64,000 nt of DNA, taken from Lunatimonas salinarum (lineage in GTDB: Bacteria > Bacteroidota > Bacteroidia > Cytophagales > Cyclobacteriaceae). Position 1 is the stretch's first letter. Each line of letters opens with the position of its first letter. Location of the stretch: contig NZ_JACVCV010000006.1 of the NCBI RefSeq assembly GCF_017811155.1, positions 186,001-250,000 on the forward strand. Reading direction: 5' to 3'. Position numbers and translations under genes: made by a program. The notes beneath the pieces were generated by a model, which was given only the letters and a program-made list of their open reading frames with translations, had not been told where the DNA came from and did not search any database. Positions 51,387-60,150 of the stretch are shown piece by piece.

Positions 51387-52559
51387 CTAGGCTTCTTGCT
51401 TTTGCGCTACGGTGGATTCTACCATAATATTCCTCAGATCATCGTCACTGATTTCTTTCTTGAGATCCGCTAGGTCCAAAAATGACTCGTAAATACCGTC
51501 TAGTTCAAGTTTTGTAACGGGATATCCTATCTTGTGTAGCCTATATGCCAATGCAGCACGCCCGCTCCGAGCGGTAAGTACGATGGTGGATTCATCCACC
51601 CCGACATCTAGGGGATCGATGATTTCGTAGGTCTCCCGATGTTTAATTACACCATCTTGGTGAATGCCGGAAGAATGTGCGAAGGCGTTGGAGCCCACGA
51701 TGGCTTTGTTGGGCTGTACCTGCATACCCATACGTTCAGATACCAAACGGCTTATTGGATTGAGCAGTCTGGTGTTAATTCGGTTGGAGACATTCAGTCG
51801 TGGGTGCTGTTTCATAATCATGGTGACCTCCTCCAAGGAGGTGTTGCCGGCTCGCTCACCTATCCCATTAATGGTACACTCTATCTGCCGGGCCCCATTC
51901 ATCACGGCCGAAATGGCGTTTGCGGTGGCCAATCCAAGGTCATTGTGACAGTGGGCAGATATGACTACGTTTTCGATACCCTTCACATGGTCTACCAAAT
52001 ACTTTATTTTAGCTCCATATTCATCGGGCAGACAGTATCCAGTAGTGTCCGGTATGTTTAATACAGTGGCTCCTGCTTTGATTACGGCTTCACAGACCCT
52101 CGCCAAGTATTCGTTGTCTGTTCGGCCGGCGTCCTCTGCATAAAATTCCACATCTTCCACGTGCTTTTTGGCGTGGGCTACGGCATCCACTGCCCATTGC
52201 AAGATGCCTTCTTGGGTGCTTCTGAATTTGTATTTGATATGATGGTCAGAGGTGCCTATTCCGGTATGAATTCGGGGTCTCTTGGCAAATTTCAGGGCTT
52301 CCGCCGCTACTTCGATGTCTTTTTTTACACCTCGTGACAGACCACACACAATGGGCTCCGTAACTGCCTTGCTGATTTCTATTACCGACTTGAAGTCTCC
52401 CGGGCTAGAGATAGGGAATCCTGCCTCGATGACATCTACACCAAGCTCTTCGAGACGCTGGGCAATCTCAATTTTTTGTGGCGTGTTAAGCTTACATCCG
52501 GGGACCTGCTCCCCGTCTCTTAGGGTGGTATCAAAAATCAAAACGTGTCCTTTATCCAT
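51387..52559 (-). CDS. leuA: 2-isopropylmalate synthase, short form
   Basis: A 390-residue DRE-TIM enzyme joining acetyl-CoA and 2-oxoisovalerate at the start of leucine synthesis. Motifs: [55 protein letters not shown]. It ends soon after the catalytic and first subdomain (about 390), without the C-terminal leucine-binding regulatory domain of the roughly 510-residue enzymes, so leucine feedback is probably lost or works differently. The rest of the leu genes are not in the window. It stands between the fabH operon and the unknown 519-residue gene. Homocitrate or citramalate synthase are alternatives, less likely by motif. Confidence 0.88.
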   Translation of the reverse strand: MDKGHVLIFDTTLRDGEQVPGCKLNTPQKIEIAQRLEELGVDVIEAGFPISSPGDFKSVIEISKAVTEPIVCGLSRGVKKDIEVAAEALKFAKRPRIHTGIGTSDHHIKYKFRSTQEGILQWAVDAVAHAKKHVEDVEFYAEDAGRTDNEYLARVCEAVIKAGATVLNIPDTTGYCLPDEYGAKIKYLVDHVKGIENVVISAHCHNDLGLATANAISAVMNGARQIECTINGIGERAGNTSLEEVTMIMKQHPRLNVSNRINTRLLNPISRLVSERMGMQVQPNKAIVGSNAFAHSSGIHQDGVIKHRETYEIIDPLDVGVDESTIVLTARSGRAALAYRLHKIGYPVTKLELDGIYESFLDLADLKKEISDDDLRNIMVESTVAQKQEA

Positions 52560-52700
52560 AATGTACGTTGGTTTTCTAAAATCTAAGTTAAATCCTTGCG
52601 CACGGAACGAAAATTAGCCTATCTTTAATGTTCCGATATCCAAAGAGGCTTGTTTTCTGTTTAAATTATTGAAAATCAGTGTTTTGAATATGTGTAGAAT

Positions 52701-54260
52701 ATGATATCCAACTCCAAGAAAGATTTTCTGTTTGAGCTGATAAAAAATCTTTCCCCGGCCGAAAAGCGAAGCTTTAAGCTGTTTGCCAAACGGATGGAGG
52801 CAAATGAGAACGCAAAGTTTGTGCAACTTTTTGACGTGATGGACAAGATGTCCCATTACGATGAAGCATTACTCTTTAAGAAGGTCCCGGTGGCCAAGAA
52901 GCAGCTGGCCAATCTGAAGTCTCACTTGTATAAGCAAATTCTGGTTAGTTTACGGTTGATCTATTCGGATCGGAATGTCGAACTGCACCTAAATGAGCAG
53001 ATTGATTTTGCGCGAATTTTGTATTCCAAGGGGCTTTATATGCAGAGCTTAAAGGTATTGGACAAGGCAAAGCATGTGGCTAATAGGTATTTTTTGGACA
53101 CCTTGGTCCTACGTATTGTGGAGTTGGAAAAGGTGATCGAGTCCCAGCACATCACACGGAGTATGCAAGACCGTGCAGAGACATTGAGTGCGCAGGCCGC
53201 CGAGATGTCCGGACAGATCGCACGGAAAAATGCGTTCAGCAACCTTTCGCTACAATTATATGGGCTTTACCTAAAAACGGGATACGTTAAGGATGCAGAG
53301 GACCGAAATAGAATAGAGGCGTTTTATGCAGCCAACATGCCACAGTATGATATTCAGGAGTTGGGATTCTATGAAAAACTCTACCTCTACCAAGCACAGG
53401 TTTGGTTTTATCACATCGTGCAGGATTTCCCCCTATGTTACCGTGCAGCGCAGCGCTGGGTGGATCTTTTTGAGGAGTTCCCAGAGATGCGCAAAGTGGC
53501 CACCGGCAACTACTTAAAGGCTTATCATTACCTGCTGGATACCCTTTTTTACCTCGGGTATTACGAGCGCTTTACCGAGGTGCTGAAAAAATTTGAGGAA
53601 AACCTACGCTCTCCGGACTTCCAGTTGGATGAAAACGGATCTGTACTCGCATTTCTTTATTTCTATACCAATGCCTTGAATATCCGATTTATGCGGGGAG
53701 AGTTTTCTGCGGGCATTGAAGCCATTATGCCGGCTTTTAAAAAGGAGTTCTTGGCGCTGCAAAACAAACTCGACCTGCATCATCAGGCGGTTTTGAACTA
53801 TAAAGTGGCTTGCCTTTATTTTGGTGCCGGCGAAAATCAAGAGGCAATCGCCTACCTGGATGAGGTGATTCAGCACACAGGTGCTGGTTTAAGTGAGGAC
53901 TTACAGTGTTTTGCCCATATCCTGAAACTGATTGCGAGTTACGAGGCCGGTCTTGATGAAAACCTAGATCAACAAATTAGAAATGTATATAAGGTGCTTA
54001 TAAAAATGGATGACCTTCACCAAGTGCAAAAAGAGATGATGGCCTTTATCCGTCAGCTGGGACAAATATACGATTATCAGCTGAAGGCAGCATTCGTGGC
54101 GTTGAGGGAGCGTTTAAAACCCTTTGAGCAGCACCCCTACGAAAAACGTGCGTTTTTGTACTTAGATATCATCTCTTGGTTGGAAAGCAAAATCGAAAAC
54201 CGGTCGGTTCAGGAGATTATTCAGGAAAAATTCCTGGAAAAACTGGAATTGGAAAAGTGA
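52701..54260 (+). CDS. helical TPR-like protein of unknown function (519 aa)
   Basis: A 519-residue soluble protein with no signal peptide and a repetitive helical pattern (ILVSLRLIYSDRNVELHLNEQIDFARILYSKGLYMQSLKVLDKAKHVANRYF), resembling TPR arrays. I believe similar unnamed proteins occur in other Bacteroidota. It is divergent from leuA and convergent with rpmF. A terminator follows. Confidence 0.7.
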   Translation: MISNSKKDFLFELIKNLSPAEKRSFKLFAKRMEANENAKFVQLFDVMDKMSHYDEALLFKKVPVAKKQLANLKSHLYKQILVSLRLIYSDRNVELHLNEQIDFARILYSKGLYMQSLKVLDKAKHVANRYFLDTLVLRIVELEKVIESQHITRSMQDRAETLSAQAAEMSGQIARKNAFSNLSLQLYGLYLKTGYVKDAEDRNRIEAFYAANMPQYDIQELGFYEKLYLYQAQVWFYHIVQDFPLCYRAAQRWVDLFEEFPEMRKVATGNYLKAYHYLLDTLFYLGYYERFTEVLKKFEENLRSPDFQLDENGSVLAFLYFYTNALNIRFMRGEFSAGIEAIMPAFKKEFLALQNKLDLHHQAVLNYKVACLYFGAGENQEAIAYLDEVIQHTGAGLSEDLQCFAHILKLIASYEAGLDENLDQQIRNVYKVLIKMDDLHQVQKEMMAFIRQLGQIYDYQLKAAFVALRERLKPFEQHPYEKRAFLYLDIISWLESKIENRSVQEIIQEKFLEKLELEK

Positions 54261-54300
54261 TCATGCCGGTAAGGTTGCTGGCAGGTTAGCACCCAAACAC

Positions 54301-54335
54301 AAAAAACCAACCTGAGTACAGGTTGGCTGTTTGCT
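54301..54335. terminator. bidirectional terminator
   Basis: CCAACCTG (54307-54314) pairs with CAGGTTGG (54319-54326). T-rich CTGTTTGCTTTT follows on the plus strand and TTTTTT on the minus strand, ending both the 519-residue gene and rpmF. Confidence 0.8.
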
Positions 54336-54360
54336 TTTATAAAGGAACAAGGAGCGACTA

Positions 54361-54552
54361 TTATGCCAACACCTCTTTTTCCATGATCACTTGTCCCTTG
54401 TAGTATAACTTTCCATCTAGCCAAAAAGCTCTATGCCGCAAGTGGGTTTCACCAGTGGTTGGGCATTGTGACAATCCAGGAGCATTCAGTTTGTAGTGTG
54501 TCCTTCTCTTATCTCTTCTGGTTTTCGAAATTTTCCGTTTAGGATGTGCCAT
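54361..54552 (-). CDS. rpmF: 50S ribosomal protein L32
   Basis: A 63-residue bL32. [22 protein letters not shown] is the typical N terminus. The central segment has a single Cys ([10 protein letters not shown]) instead of the four-Cys zinc knuckle, so this is a zinc-free form. It lies 17 bp after the DUF177 gene. Confidence 0.95.
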   Translation of the reverse strand: MAHPKRKISKTRRDKRRTHYKLNAPGLSQCPTTGETHLRHRAFWLDGKLYYKGQVIMEKEVLA

Positions 54553-54569
54553 TTCTCAGTTATGGTTAA

Positions 54570-55115
54570 TTATTCGTTATGCTTTAATTTTTTCAATTCC
54601 TCCCAAAGTGGATTATTGGCAGGTTTCAATTCTTCGTCTGACTCTTCTGCCGCGCTACTGTATACCATTGTTCCCTCGCTATCTTCGTCATCGAAGGCTT
54701 CATCTTGGTATCTGGGATGTAGCCGTTTGGCTGGAACAGACAGCAAGATAAACTCGTAAATAAACTGGGCTACATTGATTTGGGCAGTTTCGTTGGTAAT
54801 GAGATAGATCTCCTCATTCAACTCGCCCTCCTCAGGCCCATACTTGTACAGGATGCGCTCGCGGATGTTTAAAGGTTGATCGTATTCGTCTAAACTACGA
54901 TCACAGGTCAAAACTACCGTCCCGTTTATCTCAAACCACGCCTCGATTACACCAGCCTGTTTTTTTAAGACAACGTTGGCCTTCAGCTTTCCATCTGATA
55001 CAACGTCATTACCGGCGAAGTGTCCAAAGAAATCGTTTCCGATCTCAAAAGGGAAAACATGCTCTCCTTCTTTTAGGCGAATGATATCAATGTCAAAATT
55101 CTTTAAGAATTTCAC
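54570..55115 (-). CDS. DUF177 (YceD) family protein
   Basis: A 181-residue YceD-like protein. The family segment VVLTCDRSLDEYDQPL is visible, and the C terminus has the acidic, low-complexity tail. YceD is implicated in 23S rRNA/large-subunit maturation in other bacteria. It starts with GTG at 55115, and a TAAATTTG box lies 30 bases upstream. Operon with rpmF. Confidence 0.85.
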   Translation of the reverse strand: MKFLKNFDIDIIRLKEGEHVFPFEIGNDFFGHFAGNDVVSDGKLKANVVLKKQAGVIEAWFEINGTVVLTCDRSLDEYDQPLNIRERILYKYGPEEGELNEEIYLITNETAQINVAQFIYEFILLSVPAKRLHPRYQDEAFDDEDSEGTMVYSSAAEESDEELKPANNPLWEELKKLKHNE

Positions 55116-55144
55116 TTTTCCCTCCTTTTCCTAAATTAAGATCG

Positions 55145-55152
55145 CAAATTTA
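55145..55152 (-). promoter_or_regulatory. candidate -7 box for DUF177-rpmF
   Basis: On the minus strand TAAATTTG, 30 bases from the start codon. No TTG is present at -33 spacing. Confidence 0.35.
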
Positions 55153-55183
55153 GAAATTTATTTTCGATAAAAAAAAGCGTTGA

Positions 55184-56212
55184 TTAAATATTTGAGCTAT
55201 CGATCCCCTCTTGTTTTTGTTTGAGGATTTCGCACGCTTGGAAGATGGCAGTCCGCATCGATCCCTCATTCGCCAAATTCTTTCCGGCAATGTCGTAGGC
55301 AGTCCCATGGTCCGGACTGGTGCGCACGGCGGGTAGCCCTGCCGTGAAGTTTACACCGGTTTCAAATGAAATGGTTTTAAAGGGGATCAGACCTTGATCA
55401 TGGTACATGGCAAGCACGGCATCAAACTTTTTGTAATGCATCATACCAAAGAAGCCATCAGAAGGGAATGGGCCAAACACCAACGAACCCTTATCCTTGA
55501 ACTCCTTTACTATCGGTTCAATGATTTCCTGTTCTTCGACTCCAAGCAACCCATCTTCGCCCGCATGAGGGTTTAGCCCTAAAACAGCTATCCGAGGCTT
55601 GGCAATTCCAAAGTCATCTTTAAGCGACTTCATCATCAGCTTAATTTTTTCGCGAATGTTAGCTGTAGTCAATAGGCCGTTAACCTCTCGGAGGGGGATG
55701 TGAGAAGTGACCAAACCCACCCGCATGTCATCGGAAACCATAAACATGAGGCTCTTTTCCACCCCGAAAGCCTCTGATAGAAACTCAGTATGTCCAATAA
55801 ACTGGTTTTCGGGGGTGTGGATGTTGTTCTTATTGAGTGGAGCGGTCACTAGTGCATCGATGTGTCCGTTTTTTAGATCATCGGTGGCTTGGCTTAGCGC
55901 AGCAAAAGCCATTTTGCCTGCGTCTACTGTCTGCACACCTGGAAGTATCTCGGGGCAGTCCGGTACCACATTGATGACGTTTACCTTTTTGTGATGTACC
56001 TCTTCGATGTTTCGGATCTGCATGAAGTTAAATTCTTCCAGTCCTAAAGCCTTTTTGTAGAAACTAAGCGCTTTCCCATGTCCATAGATCACAGGGGTGA
56101 TTAATTTATGTAGTCGGTTATCCTGTAATGCCTTCATCGTGACTTCTGCACCAATTCCGTTGATGTCTCCGATACTGATTCCTATTACCGGCTTGTTTTT
56201 TCGAACGTTCAT
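55184..56212 (-). CDS. pdxA: 4-hydroxythreonine-4-phosphate dehydrogenase
   Basis: A 342-residue NAD enzyme of pyridoxal phosphate synthesis. Metal and substrate-binding residues lie in NKNNIHTPENQFIGHTEFL, MYHDQGLIPFKTISFETGVNFTAGLP and TSPDHGTAYDIAGK. It stands upstream of DUF177-rpmF on the same strand, as in other Bacteroidota. Confidence 0.95.
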   Translation of the reverse strand: MNVRKNKPVIGISIGDINGIGAEVTMKALQDNRLHKLITPVIYGHGKALSFYKKALGLEEFNFMQIRNIEEVHHKKVNVINVVPDCPEILPGVQTVDAGKMAFAALSQATDDLKNGHIDALVTAPLNKNNIHTPENQFIGHTEFLSEAFGVEKSLMFMVSDDMRVGLVTSHIPLREVNGLLTTANIREKIKLMMKSLKDDFGIAKPRIAVLGLNPHAGEDGLLGVEEQEIIEPIVKEFKDKGSLVFGPFPSDGFFGMMHYKKFDAVLAMYHDQGLIPFKTISFETGVNFTAGLPAVRTSPDHGTAYDIAGKNLANEGSMRTAIFQACEILKQKQEGIDSSNI

Positions 56213-56398
56213 AGAGTTTATTATGCGCTGATATAAATGTCCGCCGCCTGCGACGAACGGAGTGCAAGTTAGTAAAATATTGGTATTTACGAAGCCCTAG
56301 CTCATAGAGTCAGACTATACAGCGATGGGGCCTACCAAGAAGATGGTAGATTTGGTGGATAGTAGCCAATCGCCTGTGGTCATTCAGTAATATTATTT

Positions 56399-56406
56399 TA
56401 CTTTTG
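56399..56406 (+). promoter_or_regulatory. candidate -7 box for rsmA
   Basis: TACTTTTG matches TAnnTTTG, 27 bases before the ATG at 56434. No -33 TTG was found. Confidence 0.35.
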
Positions 56407-56433
56407 GATATCGGTACGGAAAAAACGCACAAC

Positions 56434-57219
56434 ATGGACAAAGTAAGGGCAAAGAAGCACTTGGGACAGCACTTTCTCAAAGATTTGCGGATAGCTGAAC
56501 AGATTGCGAAGGCTGTTACCGGTCATCACGGAGCCAAGGCCGTGCTAGAGATCGGTCCTGGGATGGGCGTGCTTACGGATTTTCTTCTTACGGGTGGCTG
56601 GGACCTACACCTTGTTGAAATAGATGAGGAGTCGGTTGCCTACCTGCGCGAAAAATACCCTGCGCTAATCGGTCGCATCATCCATGCAGACTATCTGAAG
56701 ACACCGGTTAGAGACCTATTGCCCGAGCCGTATGTGGTGGCAGGTAATTTTCCCTACAACATCTCTTCACAGATTTTCTTCAAGGTGCTTGAAGAGCGTG
56801 AGCGGGTAAGTGAAGTAGTCGGTATGCTGCAAAAGGAAGTGGCGGAGCGCATTGCGTCAAAAAGTGGGAATAAGACCTACGGGATCCTAAGCGTCTTATT
56901 GCAGGCGTTTTACGACGTGGAGTACCTATTTGATGTGCCACCCCATGTGTTTGATCCACCGCCAAAGGTAAATAGTGCCGTCATTCGCCTTAGGCGCAAT
57001 GAAGTTTCTACATTGGGGTGTGACGAAAAGTTGTTTTTCCGGGTGGTAAAGCAGGCCTTTAGCACCCGTAGAAAAACGCTTCGAAATGCGCTCAAAAGTA
57101 TGGGGGTAGGCGAAGATTTTGGCCGGGATCCCCTGCTGGACCTAAGAGCGGAGCAATTGGGTGTGCCGGAGTTTATTTACTTAACCAATAACCTACAAGC
57201 CTCTTGGAACCAATCCTGA
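56434..57219 (+). CDS. rsmA: 16S rRNA dimethyladenosine transferase
   Basis: A 261-residue SAM methyltransferase that dimethylates two adjacent adenines near the 3' end of 16S rRNA. Motif I is VLEIGPGMGVLT, the catalytic segment is VAGNFPYNISSQIFF, and KKHLGQHFLKD is the family N terminus. The ATG at 56434 is chosen because the ten extra residues of the longer frame are not conserved in type and overlap the promoter-like box. The mgtE frame overlaps its last codons. Confidence 0.95.
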   Translation: MDKVRAKKHLGQHFLKDLRIAEQIAKAVTGHHGAKAVLEIGPGMGVLTDFLLTGGWDLHLVEIDEESVAYLREKYPALIGRIIHADYLKTPVRDLLPEPYVVAGNFPYNISSQIFFKVLEERERVSEVVGMLQKEVAERIASKSGNKTYGILSVLLQAFYDVEYLFDVPPHVFDPPPKVNSAVIRLRRNEVSTLGCDEKLFFRVVKQAFSTRRKTLRNALKSMGVGEDFGRDPLLDLRAEQLGVPEFIYLTNNLQASWNQS

Positions 57220-58571
57220 AATTTGAGCTTTCAAAAGAATATCTAGAAAGGCTCCGTGAAAGCATAGAGAGCGAGGATGAAGCCTTCATCAAAGCCTCCA
57301 TGGAGGACGCTATCAAGGCAGACATCGCAGCCATTTTGGACGAATTATCCATGGAAGAGGCTCTTTTTGTGCTTAGAGCCCTTGACCCTGCGGTTGCCGC
57401 GGATATTTTGATCGAGATTGATGAGGACTCTCAGTACAAGGTCATCAAGACGATGGCACCTTCCGAGTTGGCGGTGATGATTGATCAAATGGAGTCTGAT
57501 GATGCGGTGGACGTATTAAATCAGCTATTGGTCAAAGATAGGGAAGAAGTAATCGGCCACTTGGAGAAAAAGGATAAGACACTCCATATCATGGAGCTCC
57601 TTCGGTATGATGATGATAGTGCGGGTGGATTGATGGCCAAAGAATTTATCAAAGCCAATCAAAACTGGACCGTCGTACAGACCATTGATGAGATCAGACG
57701 CCAAGCAGAGAATGTCGACAAGATCTATTCGATCTACGTGGTAGACAACAAGGAAAAACTGATGGGTAGGGTGGCACTTAAGAAGATCATTCTGGCGGCG
57801 TCTGAGACTAAAATCGCGGATCTATACGATGAAAACATTATTTCAGTACCTACCCACATGGAAGGAGAGGAGGTGGCCGAGATAATGCGGAAATACGACC
57901 TGGAGGCGGTGCCCGTGGTGAATGTAAAGGATAAATTAGTCGGACGTATCACCGTAGATGATATTTTGGATTTATTGCGGGAGCAGGCAGAGGAGGATAT
58001 TCAAGCAATGACCGGGATTTCCGATGATGTGGTAGAGTCCGATTCGGTGTATCGCCTTTCCAAAGCCCGTTTACCTTGGCTGCTGATCGGGATGGTAGGA
58101 GGCTTATTGGGTGCTGGATTTATCGGCTTTTTCGAAGAGGGACTGAGTGCGGTGACCGCATTGGCTTTCTTTATTCCACTGATCACGGCTACAGGTGGAA
58201 ATGTGGGTATTCAGTCTTCTACGCTGGTAGTGCAGTCCTTGGCTGCTAAGTCGGTTTTTGAAGAAAGCGTTACCAAGCGGTTTATCAAGGTGCTGGTAGT
58301 GGCGGTGTTGAACGGTATCGTGTTGGCAACGTTCGTATTGGTCACGGTGGTATTGCTATACGGTCAGCCGTTGAAGTTTGGGTTAGTGGTCGCTATCGCA
58401 TTGTTTTCGGTGGTCTTATTGGCTTCTTTTATGGGTACGCTGACACCGATCGTACTAGATAAAATGGGGATAAATCCAGCCATGGCTTCGGGTCCATTCA
58501 TCACTACTGCCAATGACTTATTGGGCTTGGCCGTTTATTTTTTCGTCGCTATGTTATTGTTGAATGTATGA
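57204..58571 (+). CDS. mgtE: magnesium transporter
   Basis: A 455-residue MgtE channel/transporter. The N domain (about 5-125), two CBS domains (about 135-255) and a C-terminal five-helix membrane domain with PLITATGGNVGIQSSTLVVQSLA are visible. Cytosolic Mg2+ regulates it through the acidic N/CBS interfaces. The best start is TTG at 57204, overlapping rsmA by 16 bp; the N domain would be incomplete from the next ATG. Confidence 0.93.
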   Translation: MEPILKFELSKEYLERLRESIESEDEAFIKASMEDAIKADIAAILDELSMEEALFVLRALDPAVAADILIEIDEDSQYKVIKTMAPSELAVMIDQMESDDAVDVLNQLLVKDREEVIGHLEKKDKTLHIMELLRYDDDSAGGLMAKEFIKANQNWTVVQTIDEIRRQAENVDKIYSIYVVDNKEKLMGRVALKKIILAASETKIADLYDENIISVPTHMEGEEVAEIMRKYDLEAVPVVNVKDKLVGRITVDDILDLLREQAEEDIQAMTGISDDVVESDSVYRLSKARLPWLLIGMVGGLLGAGFIGFFEEGLSAVTALAFFIPLITATGGNVGIQSSTLVVQSLAAKSVFEESVTKRFIKVLVVAVLNGIVLATFVLVTVVLLYGQPLKFGLVVAIALFSVVLLASFMGTLTPIVLDKMGINPAMASGPFITTANDLLGLAVYFFVAMLLLNV

Positions 58572-59521
58572 AAAAGCTGGGAATGACTGTTTTAATTATT
58601 GATCAAATGCATCCAAGTATCGTGCCCTTATTGGAAGCAGAGGGGTTCGGCGTAGACTACAGGCCGGATATCTCCCGCGGGGAGCTTTTGGCATGTATAG
58701 GTGCATACGACGGCTTGGTGATCCGCTCCAAGACACCCATCGATCGAGAAGTATTGGTGGGTGCCAAAAAACTTCGTTTTGTTGCTCGGGCCGGAGCTGG
58801 CTTGGATAATATTGACTTGGAGTTTTTAGAGCAAAATGGAATAGCCTTGTATCATGCGCCGGAAGGAAACAGGGACGCCGTGGCAGAGCACGCTATAGGA
58901 ATGATCTTAATGTTGTTTAACAAACTGGGGCAGGCTGATTTTCAGGTACGTAATGGTATCTGGGATCGAGAGGGCAACAGGGGGGAGGAGCTGTCCGGCA
59001 AGACCGTAGGGATTTTTGGCTACGGAAATATGGGCAAATCGTTTGCCAAGCGACTCAGGGGGTTTGATGTCAATGTATTGGCATTTGATAAATACCTATC
59101 CGGCTACGGGGATGAGTGGGTGGAGGAGGCTACTTTTGAACAAATACAGCGCGATGCCGATATATTAAGTATTCACGTGCCTCTCACTTCAGAGACCCGT
59201 AACTACTTCACCATCGAGCGCTTGGAGCGGTTTCGTAAGCCGTTTTATCTCGTCAATACGGCTAGGGGAGAGGTTATTGGCTTTGACACGTTAAATGAGG
59301 CTTTATCCAGAAAAATTCTGAAAGGAGCCCTGCTGGATGTGCTGGAAAACGAACGTTTGCAGGCATTGAGCACGGCACAGAAAATTTCGTTTCAGCAGTT
59401 GACTGAGCGCAAAAATGTCCTGTTTTCCCCGCATGTGGCTGGCTGGACCAACGAATCTTATCTCAAAATCAATCAGGTACTTGTGAAGAAAATATCGGGC
59501 AAATGGACGGATCTTGGATGA
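58568..59521 (+). CDS. D-2-hydroxyacid dehydrogenase (phosphoglycerate dehydrogenase-like)
   Basis: A 317-residue NAD-dependent dehydrogenase. The Rossmann motif is GIFGYGNMGKSFAKRL; Arg lies in NTARGEV, Glu in DVLENERL, and His in SPHVAGWT. There is no ACT domain, so it is the short form. It could be SerA or another hydroxyacid dehydrogenase; no serC or serB is adjacent. Its ATG overlaps the mgtE stop by 4 bp, completing a rsmA-mgtE-dehydrogenase operon. Confidence 0.88.
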   Translation: MKKLGMTVLIIDQMHPSIVPLLEAEGFGVDYRPDISRGELLACIGAYDGLVIRSKTPIDREVLVGAKKLRFVARAGAGLDNIDLEFLEQNGIALYHAPEGNRDAVAEHAIGMILMLFNKLGQADFQVRNGIWDREGNRGEELSGKTVGIFGYGNMGKSFAKRLRGFDVNVLAFDKYLSGYGDEWVEEATFEQIQRDADILSIHVPLTSETRNYFTIERLERFRKPFYLVNTARGEVIGFDTLNEALSRKILKGALLDVLENERLQALSTAQKISFQQLTERKNVLFSPHVAGWTNESYLKINQVLVKKISGKWTDLG

Positions 59522-59541
59522 TCAAATTTTGGACGCTTACG

Positions 59542-59572
59542 TTGTGAATTAATATTGGATCCTATATCTTTG
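59542..59572 (+). promoter_or_regulatory. promoter of greA
   Basis: TTG (59542-59544), a 20-base spacer and TATCTTTG (59565-59572) match the Bacteroidetes -33/-7 consensus in full. It is the best promoter in the window, about 85 bases before the greA ATG. Confidence 0.8.
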
Positions 59573-59584
59573 CATCACTAACAT

Positions 59585-59614
59585 ATGAAGAGGATAAAAG
59601 AAACGGTCTCGTAG
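59585..59614 (+). CDS. possible leader peptide upstream of greA (9 codons)
   Basis: ATG at 59585 with nine codons reading MKRIKETVS and a TAG at 59612-59614. The frame overlaps the 5' arm of the leader hairpin, so ribosome movement would open it. No amino acid is strongly repeated. Confidence 0.3.
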   Translation: MKRIKETVS

Positions 59615-59637
59615 CTGAGACCGTTATTTTATTTATT
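59602..59637 (+). terminator. terminator-like hairpin in the greA leader
   Basis: AACGGTCTC (59602-59610) pairs perfectly with GAGACCGTT (59617-59625), followed by ATTTTATTTATT. It lies between the greA promoter and its start codon, so it would act as an attenuator or yield a short leader RNA. GraL-type leader RNAs of E. coli greA are a precedent. Confidence 0.65.
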
Positions 59638-59658
59638 GGGAGTTAATAAAAAGGTATC

Positions 59659-60135
59659 ATGGGAAATATACAGTATTACACCGAAGAGGGTCTCAAGAAA
59701 CTCAAAGATGAGCTTCATGAATTAAAGACGAAGGGCCGTGCCGACATTGCAAGACAGATTGCAGAGGCCAGGGATAAAGGGGACCTGAGTGAAAATGCTG
59801 AATACGATGCAGCCAAAGATGCACAGGGACATTTGGAGTTGAAGATCGCAAAGTTGGAAGGTGTAATCGGAAATGCGCGTGTCCTGGACAACTCGAAATT
59901 AGACACTTCCAAGGTGGGTATATTGAGTACGGTCAAGATTAAAAATATCAAGAATGGCATGACGGTCTCCTACACGTTGGTGTCAGAGGAAGAAGCTGAC
60001 TTGAAGGCAAATAAAATCTCCCTAGCCTCCCCGTTTGGAAAAGGGCTTTTAGGAAAGAAACAAGGAGAGATTGCTGAAATCAAAGCCCCAGCGGGGATCT
60101 TGAAATTCGAGATTTTGGAGATTTCCCATGAATAG
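59659..60135 (+). CDS. greA: transcription elongation factor GreA
   Basis: A 158-residue GreA that rescues backtracked RNA polymerase by stimulating transcript cleavage. The N-terminal coiled coil (about 1-75; acidic tip DKGDLSENAEYDAAKD) and C-terminal FKBP-like domain (SPFGKGLLGKKQGEI) are both present. Its leader contains a promoter, a mini frame and a hairpin. Confidence 0.95.
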   Translation: MGNIQYYTEEGLKKLKDELHELKTKGRADIARQIAEARDKGDLSENAEYDAAKDAQGHLELKIAKLEGVIGNARVLDNSKLDTSKVGILSTVKIKNIKNGMTVSYTLVSEEEADLKANKISLASPFGKGLLGKKQGEIAEIKAPAGILKFEILEISHE

Positions 60136-60150
60136 GTATGCGTGGGGGAG

